Notes: generated by a model not told the origin, from the letters alone. 64,000 bases of DNA from Pseudorhodoferax sp. Leaf267 (GCF_001422405.1 NZ_LMMV01000005.1:1-64000); one strand, 5' to 3'; positions 6,633 to 17,064 are shown, counted from the stretch's first letter. Made by a program: numbers and translations.

Positions 6633-8048
6633 TCAGTGGCGCAGGCCGGCCGGTGCGGCCTTCTTGCGCTGCGGGTCCACGGGCTGCGGGCGCAGCACGC
6701 CGACCGTCAACTGGTCGTCGCCGAAGTAGCGCGCGGCCACCGCCTGCACCTGGGCCGCGCTCACGTTGCGCAGGCGCGCGATGAGCTGGTCCGACAGGTC
6801 CAGCGGGAAGCCGTCGACCCACTGGCTGCCCAGCTCGCGCGCCTGGTTGAACACCGAGTCGAGCTTGTAGACCTCGCTGGCCACCCACTGCGTCTTCACG
6901 CGGTTGAGCTCGGCCTCGCTGACGCCTTCACGCGCGACCTTGGCCACCTGCTCGCGCAGCGCGGCCTCCAGCTGGTCGGTGGTCTTGCCGGGGGCCGGCA
7001 CGCCATCGAGCATGAACAGCTGCGGGCCGCGACCCATGAGGCCGTTGCTGGCGCCTGCGCTGTCGGCCACGCGGTCGACGCCCTGCGTCAGCGCGCGCTC
7101 CAGCCGCGCGCCGGGGTAGCCGTCCAGCACGGCCGACAGCACGGTGAGCGCCAGCGCGTCGTCGCTGTTGTCGAGTTGCTCCAGCTTGGGCACCTTGAAG
7201 GCCATCGCCAGGTAGGACTGCTCGGCCGGGGCCTTGAAGTCCATGCGCCGGATGCCGGCCTGGGCCGGCTCGGTGCGCGGCTTGCGCACGGGCACGGGGC
7301 GCGCAGCGATGGCACCGTAGGTGCGCTCGGCCAGCCGCCGCACCTGGGCCACGTCCACGTCGCCCGCGATGACGACGGCGGCGTTGGCCGGCACATACCA
7401 GCGCTGGTAGAACGCGCGCACGTCCTGCGGCGTCATGGCGTCCAGGTCGCTCATCCAGCCGACGATGGGCCGGCGGTAGGGCGAGGCCACGAAGGTGATG
7501 GCGCTCATCGCCTCGTACAACTGCGCGCGCGGCGCGTCGTCGGTGCGCAGGCGGCGCTCTTCCTTCACCACCTCCAGCTCGCGCTTGAACTCGTCGTCGG
7601 GCCACTGGTTGTGGGCGAAGCGGTCGGACTCGAGCCGCATCACGTCCTCCAGCTTGTCGGCCGGAATCTGCTGGTAGTAGCCCGTGTAGTCGCGGCCCGT
7701 GAACGCGTTCTCGCGCCCACCGAGCGCGGCCACGCGGCGCGAGAACTCGCCGGGCTTCACCTTGGCCGAGCCCTTGAACATCATGTGCTCGACCACATGC
7801 GCGACGCCGCTCGTGCCGTCGACCTCGTCCATGCTGCCCACGCGCAGCCAGACCATGTGGGCCACCGTGGGCGCGCGCCGGTCGGGCTTCACGATCAGCG
7901 TCATGCCGTTGGCCAGCTGGAACTGCTGGGCCTGGTTCGCAGCCTTGGCAGCGCCCGGGGCATCGGTGGCCAGGGGCTGGGGCGCAGGCTGCGCGTGCAG
8001 CCCGGCCACGAGCATGGCCGTGCCACACAAGGAAAGAAGTCGTTTCAT
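6633..8048 (-). CDS. M16-family zinc metallopeptidase, catalytic subunit
   Basis: A 471-residue periplasmic or secreted peptidase with a signal peptide (MKRLLSLCGTAMLVAGLHAQ). It has the inverted zinc motif H84-V-V-E87-H88 and the downstream Glu in VVKEERR (E163/E164), about 76 residues later. The Arg/Tyr region typical of the other half is not evident, so it presumably pairs with the product of the next gene to form the active heterodimer. The natural substrate is unknown. The start codon is only 29 bp from the divergent ftsY start. Confidence 0.88.
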   Translation of the reverse strand: MKRLLSLCGTAMLVAGLHAQPAPQPLATDAPGAAKAANQAQQFQLANGMTLIVKPDRRAPTVAHMVWLRVGSMDEVDGTSGVAHVVEHMMFKGSAKVKPGEFSRRVAALGGRENAFTGRDYTGYYQQIPADKLEDVMRLESDRFAHNQWPDDEFKRELEVVKEERRLRTDDAPRAQLYEAMSAITFVASPYRRPIVGWMSDLDAMTPQDVRAFYQRWYVPANAAVVIAGDVDVAQVRRLAERTYGAIAARPVPVRKPRTEPAQAGIRRMDFKAPAEQSYLAMAFKVPKLEQLDNSDDALALTVLSAVLDGYPGARLERALTQGVDRVADSAGASNGLMGRGPQLFMLDGVPAPGKTTDQLEAALREQVAKVAREGVSEAELNRVKTQWVASEVYKLDSVFNQARELGSQWVDGFPLDLSDQLIARLRNVSAAQVQAVAARYFGDDQLTVGVLRPQPVDPQRKKAAPAGLRH

Positions 8049-8077
8049 AGAATGATCCGATTCTAAGAACGCCCCAA

Positions 8078-9259
8078 ATGTTCAGTTTTTTCAAGAAAAA
8101 GCCAACAACTCCCGCTGAAGCCGTGCCCGCGGACACACCGGTCGACATCCCGCTGGCGGATGAACCACCGGCGCCGGCCGAGCGCGGCGGTGCGTTCGGC
8201 TGGCTGCGCAAGCCCTTCGGCGGCAAGCCCGAAGTGGACCCGGCGTTCGCCCCCACCGAGCCGTTCGAATGGCGGCCCGAAGACCTGGCCCAGGTCGAGG
8301 CCGAGCCTGAGCCCGAGCCGCTGCTTCCCGACCTGGTGATCGCGCCCGAGTCGCCCGCCGTGCGCAAGGGCTGGATGGACCGGCTCAAGCTGGGCCTGCG
8401 CAAGACCGGCTCGTCGATCACCACCGTGTTCACGGGCACGAAGATCGACGAGGCGCTGTACGAGCAGCTCGAAGAAGCCCTGCTCATGGCCGACACCGGC
8501 GTGAAGGCCACCACCCAGCTGCTGAACGACCTGCGCCGCCGCGTGAAGGAGGCGCGCGCGACCGACCCCGCGGCCGTCAAGGGCCTGCTGGTCGAGGCCA
8601 TCGCCGACCTGCTGCGCCCGCTGGAGAAGGCCCTGGTCGTCGGCGAACGGCAGCCCACCGTGATCATGGTGACGGGCGTCAACGGCGCCGGCAAGACGAC
8701 CTCCATCGGCAAGCTCACGCGGCACCTGGCCTCGCACAAGGCCTCGGTGCTGCTGGCCGCGGCCGACACTTTCCGCGCCGCGGCGCGCGAGCAGCTGGCC
8801 GTCTGGGCCGACCGCAACTACGTGGAGATCGTGAGCCAGGAAGGCGGCGACCCGGCGGCCGTGGCCTTCGACGCCGTGAACGCGGGCCGCGCGCGGCGCA
8901 AGGACGTGGTGCTGGTGGACACCGCGGGCCGGCTCCCCACGCAGCTGCACCTGATGGAAGAGCTCAAGAAGATCCGCCGCGTGGTGGCCAAGGCCGATGC
9001 CACGGCCCCGCACGAGGTGCTGCTCGTGATCGACGGCAACACCGGCCAGAACGCGCTGGCCCAGGTCAAGGCCTTCGACGACGCCATCGAGCTCACCGGC
9101 CTCATCGTCACCAAGCTGGACGGCACGGCCAAGGGCGGTGTGCTGGCCGCCATCGCGCAGGAGCGGCCGATCCCGGTCTACTTCATCGGCGTGGGCGAGA
9201 AGCTGGAGGACCTGGAAACCTTCGACGCGCGCGAGTTCGCGCAGGCGCTGCTGAGCTGA
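8078..9259 (+). CDS. ftsY: Signal recognition particle receptor FtsY
   Basis: A 393-residue SRP-family GTPase. An acidic, proline-rich A domain (residues about 1-100) precedes the helical N domain and the G domain, with GVNGAGKTT (P-loop), DTFRAAAREQL, DTAGRLPTQ and TKLDGTAKGG. It docks Ffh-ribosome complexes at the inner membrane for co-translational insertion. Length and acidic A domain fit the proteobacterial form. The divergent M16 operon starts 29 bp away, so the two promoters must overlap each other or lie partly within coding sequence. Confidence 0.97.
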   Translation: MFSFFKKKPTTPAEAVPADTPVDIPLADEPPAPAERGGAFGWLRKPFGGKPEVDPAFAPTEPFEWRPEDLAQVEAEPEPEPLLPDLVIAPESPAVRKGWMDRLKLGLRKTGSSITTVFTGTKIDEALYEQLEEALLMADTGVKATTQLLNDLRRRVKEARATDPAAVKGLLVEAIADLLRPLEKALVVGERQPTVIMVTGVNGAGKTTSIGKLTRHLASHKASVLLAAADTFRAAAREQLAVWADRNYVEIVSQEGGDPAAVAFDAVNAGRARRKDVVLVDTAGRLPTQLHLMEELKKIRRVVAKADATAPHEVLLVIDGNTGQNALAQVKAFDDAIELTGLIVTKLDGTAKGGVLAAIAQERPIPVYFIGVGEKLEDLETFDAREFAQALLS

Positions 9260-9266
9260 GCACCCC

Positions 9267-9309
9267 ACGGATTTCCGTCCGTTCCAGGCGCATGCGAACG
9301 GGAATCCGC
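9267..9309 (+). promoter_or_regulatory. Tandem activator sites upstream of binding-protein gene
   Basis: Two palindromes, ACGGATTTCCGT (9267-9278) and ACGGGAATCCGC (9298-9309), fit ACGG-N4-CCGY and lie 31 bp centre to centre, about three helical turns. They end 56 bp upstream of a -24/-12 promoter. The same paired motif occurs at two other promoters flanking the two-component operon. The core CGG-N4-CCG matches the AauR site TTCGG-N4-CCGAA as I recall it for Pseudomonas. Binding is inferred. Confidence 0.7.
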
Positions 9310-9365
9310 CAGCCGCCGCCGGCTGTGCAGGAACGATTCCCCGGTGGCGCACTCCAAGAGCTGCG

Positions 9366-9381
9366 TGGCATGCAACCTGCT
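9366..9381 (+). promoter_or_regulatory. Sigma-54 (-24/-12) promoter
   Basis: TGGCATGCAACCTGCT has GG and GC separated by exactly 10 nt and matches TGGCAC-N5-TTGCW at all but two positions. It lies about 82 nt before the start codon of the binding-protein gene, and its paired activator sites are upstream at 9267-9309. Confidence 0.72.
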
Positions 9382-9463
9382 GTTACGTGTGCGTCTGCGG
9401 TCGGGATCCCCCCGCGCCGCGGGTGCGGGGTCTTCCCACGAGCTATCCGATAGGAGTTATTGA

Positions 9464-10360
9464 ATGAACAAGCACATCCTCGCCATCGTCTGCGCCGCAG
9501 TGGCGGCCGGCAGCGCCTATGCGCAGAGCAACGACACGCTGGCGAAGATCAAGTCGAGTGGTGCCATCAGCCTGGGCGTGCGCGACTCGTCCGGCCTGTC
9601 GTACACCCTGGGCAACGGCAAGTACGTGGGCTTTCACACCGAGATGGGCGAACGCATCATCGCGGACCTGGGCAAGGCCGCGGGCAAGGAACTGAAGATC
9701 ACCTACTCGCCCGTGACCTCGCAGAACCGCATCCCGCTCGTGCAGAACGGCACGGTCGACCTGGAATGCGGCTCCACCACGAACAACTCGGCACGTGCGC
9801 GCGACGTGGCCTTCGCCGTCACGACCTACGTGGAGGAAGTGCGCATCCTGACCAAGAGCAACTCGGGCATCCAGGGTGTGAAGGACCTGAACGGCAAGAC
9901 CGTGGCCGTGACGACCGGCACGACCTCCGTGCAGACGCTGCGCAAGAGCGAGCGCGGCACCGACATCGATTTCAAGACGGTGATGGGCAAGGACCACGCC
10001 GACAGCTTCCTGCTGCTCGAATCGGGCCGCGCCGACGCCTTCGTGATGGACGGCTCCATCCTCGCGGCCAATGCCTCGAAGTCGCGCAATGCATCGGACT
10101 ACAAGATGGTCGGCGAGGTGCTGTCGGTTGAGCCCATCGCCTGCATGCTGCGCAAGGGTGACGACGCCTTCAAGAAGGCCGTGGACGACAGCATCAAGCG
10201 CCAGATCGCCGATGGCTCGCTGGCCAAGCTCTACGACAAGTGGTTCATGCAGCCCACGCCGCCGACCAACACCAAGGTCGGCCTGCCGCTGTCCGAGGCC
10301 ACCAAGGCCGCCTGGGCGAACCCGAACGACAAGCCGATGGAAGAGTACGCGGTCAAGTGA
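9464..10360 (+). CDS. gltI: Glutamate/aspartate-type ABC transporter binding protein
   Basis: A 298-residue periplasmic family-3 solute-binding protein. It has a signal peptide (cleavage near AAGSAYAQ-S) and the GltI-type blocks GVRDSSGL, YSPVTSQNRIPLVQNGTVD, LECGSTTNNSARARDVAF and MGKDHADSFLLLESGRADAF. It probably captures acidic amino acids for an ABC importer, but no permease or ATPase gene lies nearby, so it must use one encoded elsewhere. The RBS AGGAG is at 9452-9456. The upstream sigma-54 promoter and activator sites suggest control by the response regulator at 12894-14237. A strong terminator follows. Confidence 0.88.
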   Translation: MNKHILAIVCAAVAAGSAYAQSNDTLAKIKSSGAISLGVRDSSGLSYTLGNGKYVGFHTEMGERIIADLGKAAGKELKITYSPVTSQNRIPLVQNGTVDLECGSTTNNSARARDVAFAVTTYVEEVRILTKSNSGIQGVKDLNGKTVAVTTGTTSVQTLRKSERGTDIDFKTVMGKDHADSFLLLESGRADAFVMDGSILAANASKSRNASDYKMVGEVLSVEPIACMLRKGDDAFKKAVDDSIKRQIADGSLAKLYDKWFMQPTPPTNTKVGLPLSEATKAAWANPNDKPMEEYAVK

Positions 10361-10381
10361 TCGCGCAGCGTTGAAAGGCAC

Positions 10382-10409
10382 AAGGCCGTCCCTCGGGACG
10401 GCCTTTCTT
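10382..10409 (+). terminator. Rho-independent terminator after binding-protein gene
   Basis: AAGGCCGTCC-CTCG-GGACGGCCTT is a perfect 10-bp stem with a 4-nt loop, followed by TCTTCTT, 21 bases after the stop codon. Confidence 0.88.
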
Positions 10410-10432
10410 CTTGCGTGTGCCGCCTGGCGGCT

Positions 10433-10873
10433 TTACTGCGCCGTCACCTTGTAGCGGATGGCAGCCGGGGCGCCGCCGGCGAGATCGCCCTCCTTCACGC
10501 CCCGGAATGCGTTCTCGGCATCGGCACCGGCCTTGGCTGCCGCGGTGACCTGGGCCACCATGGACTGCAGCGCCGTGGCGTCGGCCGCAGTCAGCAGCAC
10601 CTCATAGCGCGCATCGCTGGCCAGGCTGTTGACCGAATTGCCGCCGTTCAGGCCCCGAAGCTGGTAGGCACCTGCCGGCAGCCCCGCGGTCTTCATCTGC
10701 ACGATGGCACGGCCCGCGGCATGGACCGCACTGGTCCGGCCATAGGCGCCGTTGCTGTGGCCGCCAGGAGCCTGGAACTCGACCAGCACGCGACCGGTCT
10801 GCTGCGCGGCCACCGGCGCGGATGCCAGGCTGAACGCTGCGAGGCACAGCAGGGAAGCAATGGTTTTCTTCAT
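10433..10873 (-). CDS. Secreted protein resembling a free-standing M20 lid domain
   Basis: A 146-residue protein with a signal peptide (MKKTIASLLCLAAFSLASAP, cleavage near AAQ). The mature part reads FQAPGGHSNGAYGRTSAVHA, a GRAI helix, then LNGGNSVNSLASDARYEVLL and a helix. This order (GGHSxGxxGxxxAxHAxxRxI, GGxSVNxxxxxAxxxVxL) is that of the dimerisation or lid domain of M20 peptidases, but no catalytic domain is attached. The RBS GAAGGAG precedes ATG 10873. It lies 17 nt downstream of a complete M20 peptidase gene, so the two are co-transcribed. Role as partner, inhibitor or binding protein is unknown. Confidence 0.7.
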   Translation of the reverse strand: MKKTIASLLCLAAFSLASAPVAAQQTGRVLVEFQAPGGHSNGAYGRTSAVHAAGRAIVQMKTAGLPAGAYQLRGLNGGNSVNSLASDARYEVLLTAADATALQSMVAQVTAAAKAGADAENAFRGVKEGDLAGGAPAAIRYKVTAQ

Positions 10874-10890
10874 GGAATGGACTCCTTCGA

Positions 10891-12615
10891 TTACTTGACT
10901 TCGGCCGTGCGCTTGCCGATGGCTGGCGCGGCAGGTGCCACCACGGTGCCGTCGGCGGCGGTGAAGCCGGACGCGATCAGCGCGGCGCTCATGACACGCT
11001 GCATGCGCAGCACTTCCTTGGCCGATTCGCCAGGGATGCCCCATTCCCAGAACGCGTGGCCGCCGCCGCCGGTGGCAGACGTGCCGATGTTCAGGTTGAT
11101 GGTGGGCACGCCGATGGCGGCCGGCACGTTGTCGTTCAGGCTGCTCGCGGCGGTGGACACCTCCTTGAGCTGGTCGACGCCGACGGTTTCGGCGGACTGC
11201 CAGGCGGCCTGGATCGACACGTCGGACAGGTCGGTGCGCTCATGCGGTGGGCGGTCGCCGAACCAGGTCAGCTGCAGCTGGACGGCCTGCGCCGAGTTGT
11301 CGGCCACGCTGAAGCGCGCGTTCTCCTCGGTCACGCCGGCCTGGAACAGGGGCTCGATGCGCGCGCGGATCTCGTTGAGCGGCGCGATGCGCGGCGAGCG
11401 CATGTCGACCTGGATGGTGCAGCTGGGCACGACGTTGCTGCCGGCCACGGGGTCTTCGCAGCTGGCCACGCCCACGGTGTAGGTGGTCTTCAGGGCCGTC
11501 TTGTCGGTGTCCCAGGGCGTCTTGATGTCCGCGATCTTGGCGATCGACGCTGCAGCCGCTTCCACCGCGTTCGGCGTGTTGGGGCCAGGGGCCGTGGGCG
11601 CCGTGTACTTCATCTCGAAGCGGTAGCTGCCGATGAAGTTGATGGTGCCGCTGCCGCCGTCGATGCCGAAGTTCGTCACGAAATTCAGCGGGTTGGTGCC
11701 CGTGCCCAGGTTCTGGTCGTAGCCGTAGAGCTGCTTCATGCCGGCCAGGTTGCCCTTGCCCTCTTCGCCCGCCGTGCCGCAGAACCACATGTCGTAGACC
11801 GGCTTGACGTTGTACTTCTTCATGGCCTTGGCGATGTTCAGCACGCCCGAGACGTTGCCCATGGCGTCGCCATAGCCGGGCACGTAGATGCGCACGGCGC
11901 CGCCGGCCATGGCGGCCTCGGCGTTGGCGTAGTACTGGCGTGCCTTGATGTAGTTGGCGTCCTGCACCACGCGGCCGGTGCCGTCGAACGCCAGCTCGTC
12001 GGCAATGGCGGCAAGTTGGGCCGGTGTCTCCACGATCGGCTGGGCGATGGGCTGCAGCTTGACCGGCTCGTACAGGTAGGTCAGCTTCTCGGGGTTCACC
12101 GTGTCGATGTGGCCCTCGACCAGCACCTTGGGATATTGGCCGCGGTAGGACTGGGCGCCCGGCGAGCTGGAGTACGTGCCCTTGATCTCGGCGCAGATGT
12201 TGTAGACGGGCAGGCCATCGACCAGTTGCACGTCCGACCCGGCCAGCGTGCCGTCGTCGCGCGTCTTGATCTCGCTGGGCAGGAAGCCCCATTCCTGGAC
12301 CATGCGGCGCTTGATCTCGAGCGCGCGGTTGTATTCCTCACGCGACGGCGATGCGATGCGCACCAGCTCCATGTGCTGGTTGAACCGTGCCTGCGTGTCC
12401 GTGGGCGTCTTCCACTCCGCCACGATGGCCTGGATGGTGGCGTCGGTGGCCAGCTTCTGCGCAGCGGACTGCACGGCCGGCGAGATGGTGGGCACGTTGG
12501 GGTTGGTCTGGGGCGGTGGCGCCACTGGCGTGTCGTCGTCGCTGCTGCCGCCGCAACCTGCGATGACAAGGGCCACCGAACAAGCGACCGCACTCAAGTT
12601 GAATCTGTTCGTCAT
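10891..12615 (-). CDS. M20-family metallopeptidase lipoprotein
   Basis: A 574-residue exported lipoprotein. A lipobox (VIAGC, Cys21) is followed by a low-complexity linker. Metal and catalytic residues visible are H169-x-D171 (EGHIDTVN), the bridging Asp in GYGDAMGNVSG (D250), and E284-E285 (GTAGEEGKGN). A lid domain follows around residues 320-460. It is a di-zinc amino- or carboxypeptidase, presumably anchored to a membrane facing the periplasm, releasing amino acids from peptides. A sigma-54 promoter and paired activator sites lie upstream, placing it in the same regulon as the amino-acid binding proteins. The start at 12615 (MTNRF) is chosen from the signal sequence. Confidence 0.85.
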   Translation of the reverse strand: MTNRFNLSAVACSVALVIAGCGGSSDDDTPVAPPPQTNPNVPTISPAVQSAAQKLATDATIQAIVAEWKTPTDTQARFNQHMELVRIASPSREEYNRALEIKRRMVQEWGFLPSEIKTRDDGTLAGSDVQLVDGLPVYNICAEIKGTYSSSPGAQSYRGQYPKVLVEGHIDTVNPEKLTYLYEPVKLQPIAQPIVETPAQLAAIADELAFDGTGRVVQDANYIKARQYYANAEAAMAGGAVRIYVPGYGDAMGNVSGVLNIAKAMKKYNVKPVYDMWFCGTAGEEGKGNLAGMKQLYGYDQNLGTGTNPLNFVTNFGIDGGSGTINFIGSYRFEMKYTAPTAPGPNTPNAVEAAAASIAKIADIKTPWDTDKTALKTTYTVGVASCEDPVAGSNVVPSCTIQVDMRSPRIAPLNEIRARIEPLFQAGVTEENARFSVADNSAQAVQLQLTWFGDRPPHERTDLSDVSIQAAWQSAETVGVDQLKEVSTAASSLNDNVPAAIGVPTINLNIGTSATGGGGHAFWEWGIPGESAKEVLRMQRVMSAALIASGFTAADGTVVAPAAPAIGKRTAEVK

Positions 12616-12729
12616 GAAGACCTTCCGGATGAAGTCCGTGATGCATGGGAAATGCCGGCACGGGCCACATGTGCGCGCCCTGCCGGCAACTGAAGTCGTT
12701 CGCGTGACTGCGCGATGACAGAGGCACTC

Positions 12730-12745
12730 AGCAATGCATGTGCCA
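12730..12745 (-). promoter_or_regulatory. Sigma-54 promoter for the M20 peptidase operon
   Basis: On the minus strand the sequence is TGGCACATGCATTGCT, matching TGGCAC-N5-TTGCW exactly. It lies 114 nt before the ATG of the peptidase gene, with activator palindromes upstream at 12845-12878. Confidence 0.8.
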
Positions 12746-12844
12746 CACGCAGGTCGCTTACAACTCAAGCGAAAAAGTCATGCAATTCAAGGCCCTTGGG
12801 TCAACGCACGTGTTGCATTCGCCAAAGCGTGCCTTTCGCCACAA

Positions 12845-12878
12845 ACGGAAATCCGTTCGCGCCGCAACGGCTTCCCGT
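12845..12878. promoter_or_regulatory. Tandem activator sites for the M20 peptidase promoter
   Basis: ACGGAAATCCGT (12845-12856, a perfect palindrome apart from the centre) and ACGGCTTCCCGT (12867-12878) are 22 bp centre to centre, about two helical turns. They lie about 100 bp upstream of the -24 element on the minus strand and immediately after the response-regulator stop codon. Confidence 0.7.
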
Positions 12879-12893
12879 CGCGGCCCGCGCGGG

Positions 12894-14233
<1,340 letters not shown>

Positions 14234-14237
<4 letters not shown>

Positions 14238-16087
14238 GCGGGGGTGCGCTCCGGGGCTTCGGCCGGCAGCGCCAGCCGGAAGCTGGTGCCGCCTCCGACG
14301 CGGTCTGCGGCCTGGATGTCGCCGCCGAACCCGCGCACGATGTCGCGCGAGATGACGAGCCCCAGGCCCAGGCCGGCGCCGGGCGCCTTGGTGGTGAAGA
14401 AAGGTTCGAACAGTTGCGCGCGCGCTGCCGTGGACAGGCCGCTGCCGTTGTCCTCGACGCAGATCCAGGTCCAGCGCGGGCCGCCCTCGTCCTTGAAGAA
14501 GGAGCCGGCGCGCAGCGTGAGGCAGGGCGCCGGCGTGGACACCATGGCGTCCAGCGCGTTGCCGATCAGGTTGATGAGCACCTGCTCGAGCCGGTTCGCG
14601 TCGCACCAGGCCCAGACCTCCGCCGGCGCGCAGCCGTTGACCACCTGCACCTTCTGCTGGCGCACGCGCAGGCCATACAGGAACAGCGCGTTGCTGAAAG
14701 TCTGGCCGACGTCGACCGCCGCGTGCGTGGCCTCGGACTTGCGCGCGAAGGCCTTGAGCGGCTGGATGATCTTGCCCATCTGGTCGGTCAGCCGCGCGAT
14801 GATCGTGAGGTTGCCGGCCAGCGGGTCCATCTGGCCGCGGCGCAGGAACTCCTCGGCATTGCCCGACAGCGTGCGCAGCGCGCCCAGCGGCTGCGTGAGC
14901 TCGTGCGTAATGCCGGCGGCCAGCTGGCCGATCACGGCCATCTTGGCGGCCTGCACGAGTTCGCTCTGCGTGGCGCGCAAGGTCTGCTCGGCCTGCTCGC
15001 GCTCGCCGACCTCGCGCATGAGGCGCAGGTTCGCGGCGGTCAGGTCCTGCGTGCGCGCGCGCACCTTGGATTCGAGCTCGGCGTTGGCGGCCTCCAGCAG
15101 CCGCCGCGATTCGGCGCGCTGGCGCTGGATGCGCCGGCCCTGCGCCAGGAACAGCGCCAGCAGCACCAGGAAGGACGCCGCCACGGCAGACATGGTGGCG
15201 CCCAGCAGCGCGCCGGAGCGCACGTCCTTCAGGTCCAGGAACAGCATCACGCGCCAGTCCATGCCGTCCAGCGGGCGCGTGAGGATCAGCTGGTTGCCGA
15301 TGCGCTGGCTGTCTTCCTGCGCGAGCTCGGGCACCAGCGGGAACTGCGGGATCTGCATGTCGTTGTACAGGCGGGTCAGCTGCAGGTCCACGCGCCGGTC
15401 CACCGAGAGCGGCGCCAGCGAGGTGTAGCGCCATTCGCTGCGCGAGGAGTCGATCACGATGCGGTTGGCATCGGCCAGCAGGGCCGGCGCGCCCACCATC
15501 TCCCAGGTCTGGGCGATCGGGTCCAGGCTGATCTTGATGGCCGCCACGCCGACCACGTTGGCGCCGTCGCGGATCGGGTGCGAGACGAAGTAGCCCGGGA
15601 TGCTGCCGTCCACGCCGATCGCGAAATGCCGGCCCACGCGGCCGGACAGCGCCTCCAGGAAGTAGGGCCGGAACGACACGTCGTTGCCCAGCAGGCTGTC
15701 GTCCGGGTGGCTCTCGTTGCTGGACGCCACGACCACGCCGCGGTCGTTCAGCGTGAAGGCCGCCAGGCTGCCCACGTGCGCGTTCAGCCGGCGCAGGTAG
15801 AAGTTCGCCGCGGCCACGCGCGCCGGGCTGTCGGGCTCGCGCAGCAGCGACAGGATCTCGCGGTTGAGCTGGATCGTGGCCGGCACGTGCTCGGAGCGCT
15901 TGATCATGCCCTCCACGGCCGAGGCGAACAGGTCCAGCCGGTGGTTGGCGTCGGCCTGCAAGGCGGCCTGGCCGCGGCGTTCGCCCTCGTCGTAGGCGTA
16001 GACCGCGCAGCCCAGCACCAGCGCCAGCGCGGCCAGGGTGGCCAGCACGCGGCGGTACAGGCGAAGGCGCGGTGTGCGGTCGGCCAT
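14234..16087 (-). CDS. Sensor histidine kinase, DctB/AauS-like
   Basis: A membrane kinase of about 617 residues. TM1 is near 13-33, a double-Cache periplasmic sensor spans about 40-290, and TM2 lies near 294-316. A coiled coil (325-380) leads to the HisKA domain with H395 in ITHELTQPLG, then the HATPase domain (NLIGNALDA, EDNGSGL, GLGLGLVISRD). DctB-type sensors detect dicarboxylates, AauS-type acidic amino acids; amino acids fit the neighbouring genes better. The ATG at 16087 is adjacent to a GTG at 16090, and either could start translation. It is 25-28 nt downstream of a binding-protein gene and overlaps the regulator by 4 nt. Confidence 0.92.
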
Positions 16088-16115
16088 CACGCGCGCGCTG
16101 CGGGCGGCATGCGCA

Positions 16116-17000
16116 TCAGTCCACGGGCCGGTCGTTCGGCGCGCGGTACAGCTCGCGCAGCGCCTCGGAGGCCGGCCAGTTCAGGTTCAGCCCGCGCGGC
16201 GGGATGGGCCGCTCGAACCATTTGCTGTAGATGCGCAGTGCCTCGCCGGAGCGCATGATCTCGCGCAGCGCGTCGTCCACGATGCGTTTGAACTGCCGGT
16301 CGCCGCTGCGCATCATGCAGCCGTAGACCTCGGAGGACATGGGCGTGCCGACCACCACCCAGCGCTCGGGCTCCTGCGCCTTGGCGCGCTCGCCGTACAG
16401 CAGGGCGTCGTCCATCATGAAAGCGTCGACGCGGCCGCTTTCGAGCAGCGCGAACGACTCGCCGTGGTCCTTGGCGACCACGATGGTGAACTTGCGGTCG
16501 ATGCCCTCGTTGAAGGTGCGCAACAGGCGTTCGGACGTGGTGGCCCCGGTCACCGCCACGCGCTTGCCGCGCAGGTCGGGGAAGTCGTGGATGCCGGCGT
16601 CGCGCGCGGCCATCAGCCGCGTGCCGATCTTGAAGATGGAGACCGAGAACGCGACCTGGCGCGCCCGCTCGGCGTTGTGCGTGGTCGAGGCGCATTCGAT
16701 GTCGACGGCGCCGTTCTGCACCAGGGCCAGCCGGTTCTGCGGCGTGACGGGCACGAGCTTGATGGTCAGCGCCGGCAGCTGCAGGTCGCGCTTGACCGCG
16801 TCGAGCACGCGCAGCATGAGCTCGTGCGAATAGCCGACCACCTGGCGCCGGCTGTCGTAGTAGGAGAACGGCACCGAGGACTCGCGGTGGCCCAGGTTGA
16901 TGGTGCCGGTGTCGGCGATGCGCTTGAGCGTGTCGATGGGCTGGGCGCCGGCCGCAGCGGCCCAGCAGAGCAAGGTGGTGGCGATCAGGGAACGCAGCAT
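16116..17000 (-). CDS. Amino-acid binding protein encoded with the sensor kinase
   Basis: A 294-residue periplasmic family-3 solute-binding protein. The signal peptide is MLRSLIATTLLCWAAAAGAQ. Blocks HRESSVPFSYYDS, VPVTPQNRLALVQNGAVDIE, CASTTHNAERARQVAF and AKDHGESFALLESGRVDAF match the GltI-like paralogues at 9464 and 18004. It is the first gene of an operon with the kinase and regulator, so it may deliver ligand to the sensor rather than, or in addition to, an importer. The start at 17000 is chosen from the signal sequence. A sigma-54 promoter lies 49 nt upstream, which implies autoregulation. Confidence 0.85.
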   Translation of the reverse strand: MLRSLIATTLLCWAAAAGAQPIDTLKRIADTGTINLGHRESSVPFSYYDSRRQVVGYSHELMLRVLDAVKRDLQLPALTIKLVPVTPQNRLALVQNGAVDIECASTTHNAERARQVAFSVSIFKIGTRLMAARDAGIHDFPDLRGKRVAVTGATTSERLLRTFNEGIDRKFTIVVAKDHGESFALLESGRVDAFMMDDALLYGERAKAQEPERWVVVGTPMSSEVYGCMMRSGDRQFKRIVDDALREIMRSGEALRIYSKWFERPIPPRGLNLNWPASEALRELYRAPNDRPVD

Positions 17001-17048
17001 GGCAAGGCGCCGCAACGAGGAAACGGCCGGTGCAAAGGCGCTGGTGAC

Positions 17049-17064
17049 AGCACGCACCGTGCCA
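17049..17064 (-). promoter_or_regulatory. Sigma-54 promoter of the binding protein-kinase-regulator operon
   Basis: The minus strand reads TGGCACGGTGCGTGCT. The -24 half is perfect (TGGCACG) and the -12 half, GTGCT, keeps the GC at the required 10-nt spacing. It is 49 nt before the start codon. Confidence 0.7.

Noticed and set aside
6120-8066. Long antisense ORFs over the M16, ftsY, kefC and oxidase genes
   Set aside because: Arg/Ala/Gly-rich translations opposite well-supported genes are a by-product of high GC; none has recognisable domains.
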